Assembly: GCA_037039685.1 (NCBI GenBank)
Contig: JAWNGF010000001.1
Coordinates: 5,580,001-5,644,000 of the forward strand
DNA length: 64,000 bases
Source: Ceratobasidium sp. AG-K
Taxonomy: Eukaryota; Basidiomycota; Agaricomycetes; Cantharellales; Ceratobasidiaceae
Direction: 5' to 3'
Numbering within the stretch: the first letter of the stretch is position 1; every line of letters starts with the position of its first letter. The notes below the pieces were generated by a model. It was not told where the DNA came from, ran no database searches, and worked only from the letters and a program-made list of their open reading frames with translations. Below, one piece after another: positions 59,235 to 64,000 of this stretch. A program made the translations under genes and the position numbers.

Positions 59235-62200
59235 ATGCCTATTGCCCAACCTCCACATAGCGCCGGCCGCCCGTTTCCCGGACTCCGCTCTCGCATTGAC
59301 CCTTCTCAAATCCCATCTCCCGTAACCTCATGGCAGAACGACCAAGCTTTGTGGGATAAATCAACGTTCATGACATGTGCATCGACACAAACAATCCCTA
59401 GCTCAAACTCTGAATATGTAGCTATTGATCAAGGTATTGATAGTCGAGTACTCCACGTTGCTTCACTCACATCTCCTGGAATAGGGAATTCTGCACCACG
59501 GTTTATTAGACTCTCAACCTATGCTATGCCATTCTCCCATGACCTTGCTTCGGGGTGCCACCTTCCTATTGCTGCCATGCTTCAGCCCTTTGCACAGCAG
59601 CCAGATAATGAAGCGCCTGTGCCAGTGGTTGATTTCGGCGAGGCCGGTCCTCCGAGATGTCATGCGTGCAAAGCATACATCAACCCATGGTGTACATGGA
59701 CTAGCGCTGGCCAAAAGTGGATATGTAACCTTTGTCAGGAGACAACAGAAGGTATATGGTGTCCATGCTATGAGTGTTAGCCATTTCTCACCTAGCTTTA
59801 GTACCATTGGAGTATTTTGCTACACTGGAAGCTTCCGGTCAACGTGTAGATCATGATTCGCGACCTGAATTGAACCATGGAACCGTTGACTTTGCCGTAC
59901 CCAAGGATTACTGGGCTCAACCTCCTCCCCCACGACTGCTGTCAACTACCAATGATCCAGTTACATCTCCAAAAGCGACGTTCCTACCGAATCTGCAACA
60001 GGTCCCTCCTCCAAGTCGAAAACCCGCGCCTCTTCATGTATTCTTCGCCATTGATGTCAGCGCGGAATCGGTTTCCTCTGGCCTCACACAATCGATGTGT
60101 GCTATTCTCAAGCAATGTATATTCGCGGCTGATCGAGAAGCCGCTGTGAGAAATATAGGCATTATAGGCTACGATGCGAAGGCCGTTTATTTCTTTGACC
60201 TATCTGTGCGTGCTTTGTCTTATCTATCGAAAATAACGCAAAAAGTAGGATTGACGACAGTACGTACATGGTTTAGCCGACTTTGTCTCAACCAAAAATG
60301 CTCGTGGTATCAGATCTAGAAAGTATCTTTGTGCCACTACAAACGGGGCTATTTGTGGACCCTTACGTTTCTAGGTATGTGGTTTCCAGTTTGGTTGGCA
60401 TGTCAAGCCTTATGATCGAGATTCACAAGAAACCTGATCGAAGGGTTGCTGGACATGATACCCACATACTTTGCTTCGGCGGTTTCCGGTGGTGCTGCAC
60501 TCGGAGCCGCTGTGAGGGCAGGCCTTTCTTCTCTTGTAAGTATAGTTATTTGGGGAATATTGCGTTCTCACTTGCGTCACCCCGCTTTGCCAAAACGCGA
60601 TGGCATTTCTTAATAGTTACCTACTGGGGGGCAGATTATTGCACTCCAACGTTCACATCCATCCGATCTCCCGGAGAGACCCAAGTCGGAACAGGAAATT
60701 GCTAACACAGACAAAGAGCGGACTCTGTTTTCTCCAGGATCTCTGGAATGGTCAGAACTTGGGGAAGAATGCGCGGAAGCAGGCGTGGCTGCAAGTATTT
60801 GGTTATTCCCCAGCCAGTTTGCGGACGTTGCTACTATAGGTAAACTACCCTGGTATGCGGTACAAACCGAAACCAACTAACTAATCAACTAATACTTGCA
60901 GGAAGTCTTTCCCGCACAACGGGCGGCGACATTTATTTCCATCCCCGATTTGTACCAGAACGGGATGAGCATGTCATCAAATCAGAAGTCACTCGAGTCT
61001 TGACTAGGCCTATGGGATATAACTGTACTATGCGTGTGCGGTGTTCCACAGGTGAGAGGAATGCGTACTTGAATAGCGTTGGTATTGAACACGATGCCCT
61101 TCAGGACTTTCTGTTTCAGCTCATCTAGGGGCGTTCCAGCAATCCTCTCCTTCAGATCTAACGATTGCTGCGAGTCATGCTGATAACAGCGTACTCACTA
61201 CATTTACACATTCTGGTCGACTGGACGATCGCCGTGAAGCGCATATACAATGCGCTACATTATACACTAGTCGTTCGGGAGAACGTCGGGTTCGCGTTCT
61301 CAACCTCGCGGTCCAAGTCAGCACTTTAGCCGCAAACGTGTTCAAGAATGCGGACCTAGAAGTAGTCTGCTGCTCTTTTACTCGGGAAGGCAAGTATGTT
61401 TATATGCGCCATCCTTGGTGAGCTTACAGTCACTGATACGCAACAGCTTTGGAGATGATGCCTCAGAGACCGCTCTCAGAAATTCGAGAAAGTATCAGTG
61501 AAAAATGCGCAGCACTTTTGTTGGCTTACAGACGTAACTGCGCTGCATCAACCTCACCTACACAGGTCAGTACAAGTAATCAACTAGATTGATTGAATAC
61601 ACAATTATTTTCTAGTTGATCCTCCCCGAAGCATTCAAGACATTGCCTATATATGCACTTGGTCTTCTCAAAGCCCGCCCATTGAAAGGTCCGTCAGGCT
61701 GAGATTCCGGCCTTAGCAACCCGCTCACGTTCGTGGTACTCTTTCACATCAATCAAGGGAGCACCGTCATCACCGACGTACGCAACTACCACGCTATGCG
61801 GTTAATATCAAATAATGTGTCTGCAACTATGCGGTATCTTTACCCCCGAATGACCGCAATTCATGACCTATCGCCAACCGTTGGGTTTCCCTCCCCCTCT
61901 ACTGGCCGTTTACTTCTTCCAGCGCCAATGCCCAGTTCACATACTCATATGGAGCCTCATGGCGTATACATGATTGGTGAGCCGGGACTACATACCTACC
62001 AGTGTTATGGGTTAGTTGATTGTTCTGCATAATAGAGAACGGCGAAGATATGTATATCTGGATTGGGGATGGAGTATCTCCTCAAATACTGATAGACTTG
62101 TTCAACGTCGAAAACTGGGATGAGATTGGGTCACGTACGGTAAATATAGCTCAACATTCACTCAAGGCGGGCACTTACTCAAGCAACCGCACAAGCATGC

Positions 62201-62583
62201 CCTTCCAGAGCTCCAAACCCACCTCTCTGTCCAAGTTCGTAACATAATTACGCATGGTGATCTCCTACGAGGCCGCGAACTACCACTGCATGTTGTCCGA
62301 CAAAACATGGACGGGGCTGAAATTGAATTTAGCAACCTCTTGGTCGAGGACACCAATAACGACGCCATGTCGTATGTTGATTGTGAGCGACGCCGTTCCT
62401 AGATTATGCATGTATTCTCAACCAAACTCGTAGATCTCTGCTACGAGCACAAACAGATTAACCAAGCAGTAAGTCATACTTCAACAACCCTCCAGTTACC
62501 CTGGCTCAATTACATTCAAACACCTGTTCCAGCTTGTCAACGGGACTAATATTGGTTCAAATGGGTGGCGTATACCATGGTAA
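59235..62583 (+). CDS. SEC24: COPII coat subunit Sec24
   Basis: Sec24 selects cargo in the inner COPII coat at ER exit sites. The start at 59235 gives MPIAQPPHSAGRPFPGLRSR. The zinc-finger block is PPRCHACKAYINPWCTWTSA with WICNLC. The trunk block is VDFAVPKDYWAQPPPPRL followed by LHVFFAIDVSAESVSSGLTQ. The helical and gelsolin-like parts include QCATLYTSRSGERRVRVLN, MRYLYPRMTAIHDL and GEDMYIWIGDGVSPQIL. The end is NQALVNGTNIGSNGWRIPW before TAA. About 15 short introns were joined without a frame break, including split codons at 61010-61110 and 61690-61760. The lead before the zinc finger is only about 135 residues, shorter than the Pro/Gln-rich lead of yeast Sec24. Confidence 0.93.
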
Positions 62584-64000
62584 TGTTATCATAGGGGCAT
62601 AAAATAATAGCCAGTGTATGTGTGTACCTTGGGACAATTTGGGCAAATTTCAATAATATGTAAATTTCCTCTGCATACATATAACCGGGTGCTTGAGGGT
62701 ACTGCGGTGTAAAGGTTTAGTCCAAACCACAAACGGTTGACTGGTATCTCCGCGAGTCCCCCGTCAAGCAGAGCTTTCTCCGAAGCGATCTGGGAATTTG
62801 CTGCGCAAGAAAAAAATGGGGAGGGAAAAATCTATACAAGTCCCACTTTCATTATTCAACAGTTACTCCTTGTAGAAAGAGATTCCCACTCTTGGCAGAG
62901 GCGACGCGATCTCGCTTTGACCGGAAGGATCATAATGTCAGCTGCAGAATAGCCCCCGGTCAATATGTCTGACTGGTATACTATATTTCTATTCAATAAG
63001 ATGCAAGAGAGGTTGAGCGAGAACAGCCCTCAAAGTTACGACTGTCTTTCAAATACCTTACAATTTGTATATCCAGAACATAGAGCCGCCATCTAATGAA
63101 CAGTTCCAATCCACTGATAACTCATCCCAGAGAATTTTAATGGTCCGGGTTATGATCCGGAGTAAGCATCACAAATTCCAGTAAGGCAGTCTTGAGTCGA
63201 GGCATTGGTTAGCGAGACCGAAATTCACTCGGTATCACTGGCACGCTGTGTATAGCTCTGGCGCGTGCAATCGTGAAAACAGTGGGGATGTATGAATAGA
63301 ATAGGGTGACCACGAGACAGACGTGGAGACTGGAATTCCTGTCAATTCGAAAAAGTGAAAGCTCATTGAGGCTCATCCTACCTCGCATAACACCATCGAC
63401 GGCTTCAATCAATATCCTAGAAACGCGGCGGGGTAATGGTGTCGCTAAGATTGAGTAGGAACTTTGAACCATCTCGCGAATTACCAGAAGACGTGATGGG
63501 CGCCTGTAAGATGTGTGCGGTCGCGGGTTCCTCCGGCTATGCAAGCGCACTAAGGCAGTTCATCGAGGGCGGCAGTCCCAGCGGACAGCCGGCTGTGTTT
63601 AGTGATAGATAATTTAACAAGCCACTACGTCTGCTGGAGTGATCACAATCACTAAGTTGTGTCTGGAGTTATACTGTAACTTGCTCTATGTGGGTTCAAC
63701 TCGAGTGGCTACATGGTGGCGCTACATAATTTGAAACCACCGCTAGGAAGGAACAAGATCGTGTAGTGAGCTCGTAACTCGAGTATGGAACAAACTTGAT
63801 AATTGGACAAATAGACAGACCATATGATATGCCCTCTCGAGTTAAACTTATGATCCAGACGTGATTGGCGGCCGGCTGTGAGTCATTACCATGTGCCTTC
63901 GAGATCACTGTACCACACTCCAGGGTTTCAGGCGTAGCGCCCAGCGTAACTAGTCGCCCCGTTTGACATATTTGGGAGTTGGTTCCCTTGGTCGGAGTAA
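62584..64000. other. Right-edge intergenic region
   Basis: I find no supportable gene in the last 1.4 kb. A minus-strand frame at about 63209-63550 shows a hydrophobic stretch (VCLVVTLFYSYIPTVFTI) but no recognisable domain, start or splice pattern. It could be an exon of a gene beyond the edge. Confidence 0.35.

Noticed and set aside
63209..63550. Minus-strand frame with a hydrophobic stretch near the right edge.
   Set aside because: No family resemblance and no convincing start or partner exon.

Overview
The window is nuclear DNA from a filamentous basidiomycete. The evidence is dense short introns (about 45-70 nt, GT-AG with a CTRAY-type branch site), compact intergenic gaps, separate promoters for each gene, and a protein set typical of Agaricomycetes: a fungal-type sesquiterpene synthase, paralogous flavin monooxygenases, a secreted CBM5/12 protein and a GH125 mannosidase. 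A Rhizoctonia-like (Ceratobasidiaceae) source fits the overall style, but that is an impression and not a demonstrated assignment. All genes were read by joining exons by eye, so outer coordinates are firmer than individual splice sites.

Layout from left to right: a partial class I terpene synthase (minus, cut by the window edge); ALG10 (minus) divergent from the ribosome-assembly WD40 protein RSA4/NLE1 (plus); a HAM1-like (DUF5923-type) protein with a lipidation-like N terminus (minus); a 2.9 kb gene-poor stretch; a small unrecognised protein (plus); an ELO fatty-acid elongase (plus); the giant lipid-transfer protein VPS13 (minus, nearly 12 kb) divergent from the HSP104 disaggregase (plus); a DENN-domain Rab regulator (minus) divergent from the Aurora-kinase scaffold INCENP (plus); endonuclease V and RNA polymerase subunit RPB8 (both minus); and a small unrecognised protein (plus).

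The right third holds two paralogous flavin monooxygenases (plus) that bracket a GH125 alpha-mannosidase (plus), a membrane-linked short-chain dehydrogenase (minus) and a PEX14-like peroxin (plus). Beyond them lie a secreted protein joining a lysozyme-like domain of actinobacterial appearance to a chitin-binding module (minus), the telomere-capping protein STN1 (minus) divergent from a secreted, probably GPI-anchored App1-like phosphatase with an altered active-site motif (plus), and the COPII coat subunit SEC24 (plus).

Most genes are unrelated housekeeping genes, and there is no obvious biosynthetic cluster or mobile element. Loose themes are the membrane and secretory system (ALG10, VPS13, ELO, DENN, SEC24, PEX14) and genome maintenance (INCENP, EndoV, STN1). 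The most unusual items are the lysozyme-like/CBM5 secreted protein, the App1-like protein with DIDDI in place of DxDxT, a reading-frame break in INCENP, GC-AG introns in two neighbouring divergent genes, and a degenerate tRNA-like element downstream of HSP104. I did not find a convincing undescribed multi-gene system.
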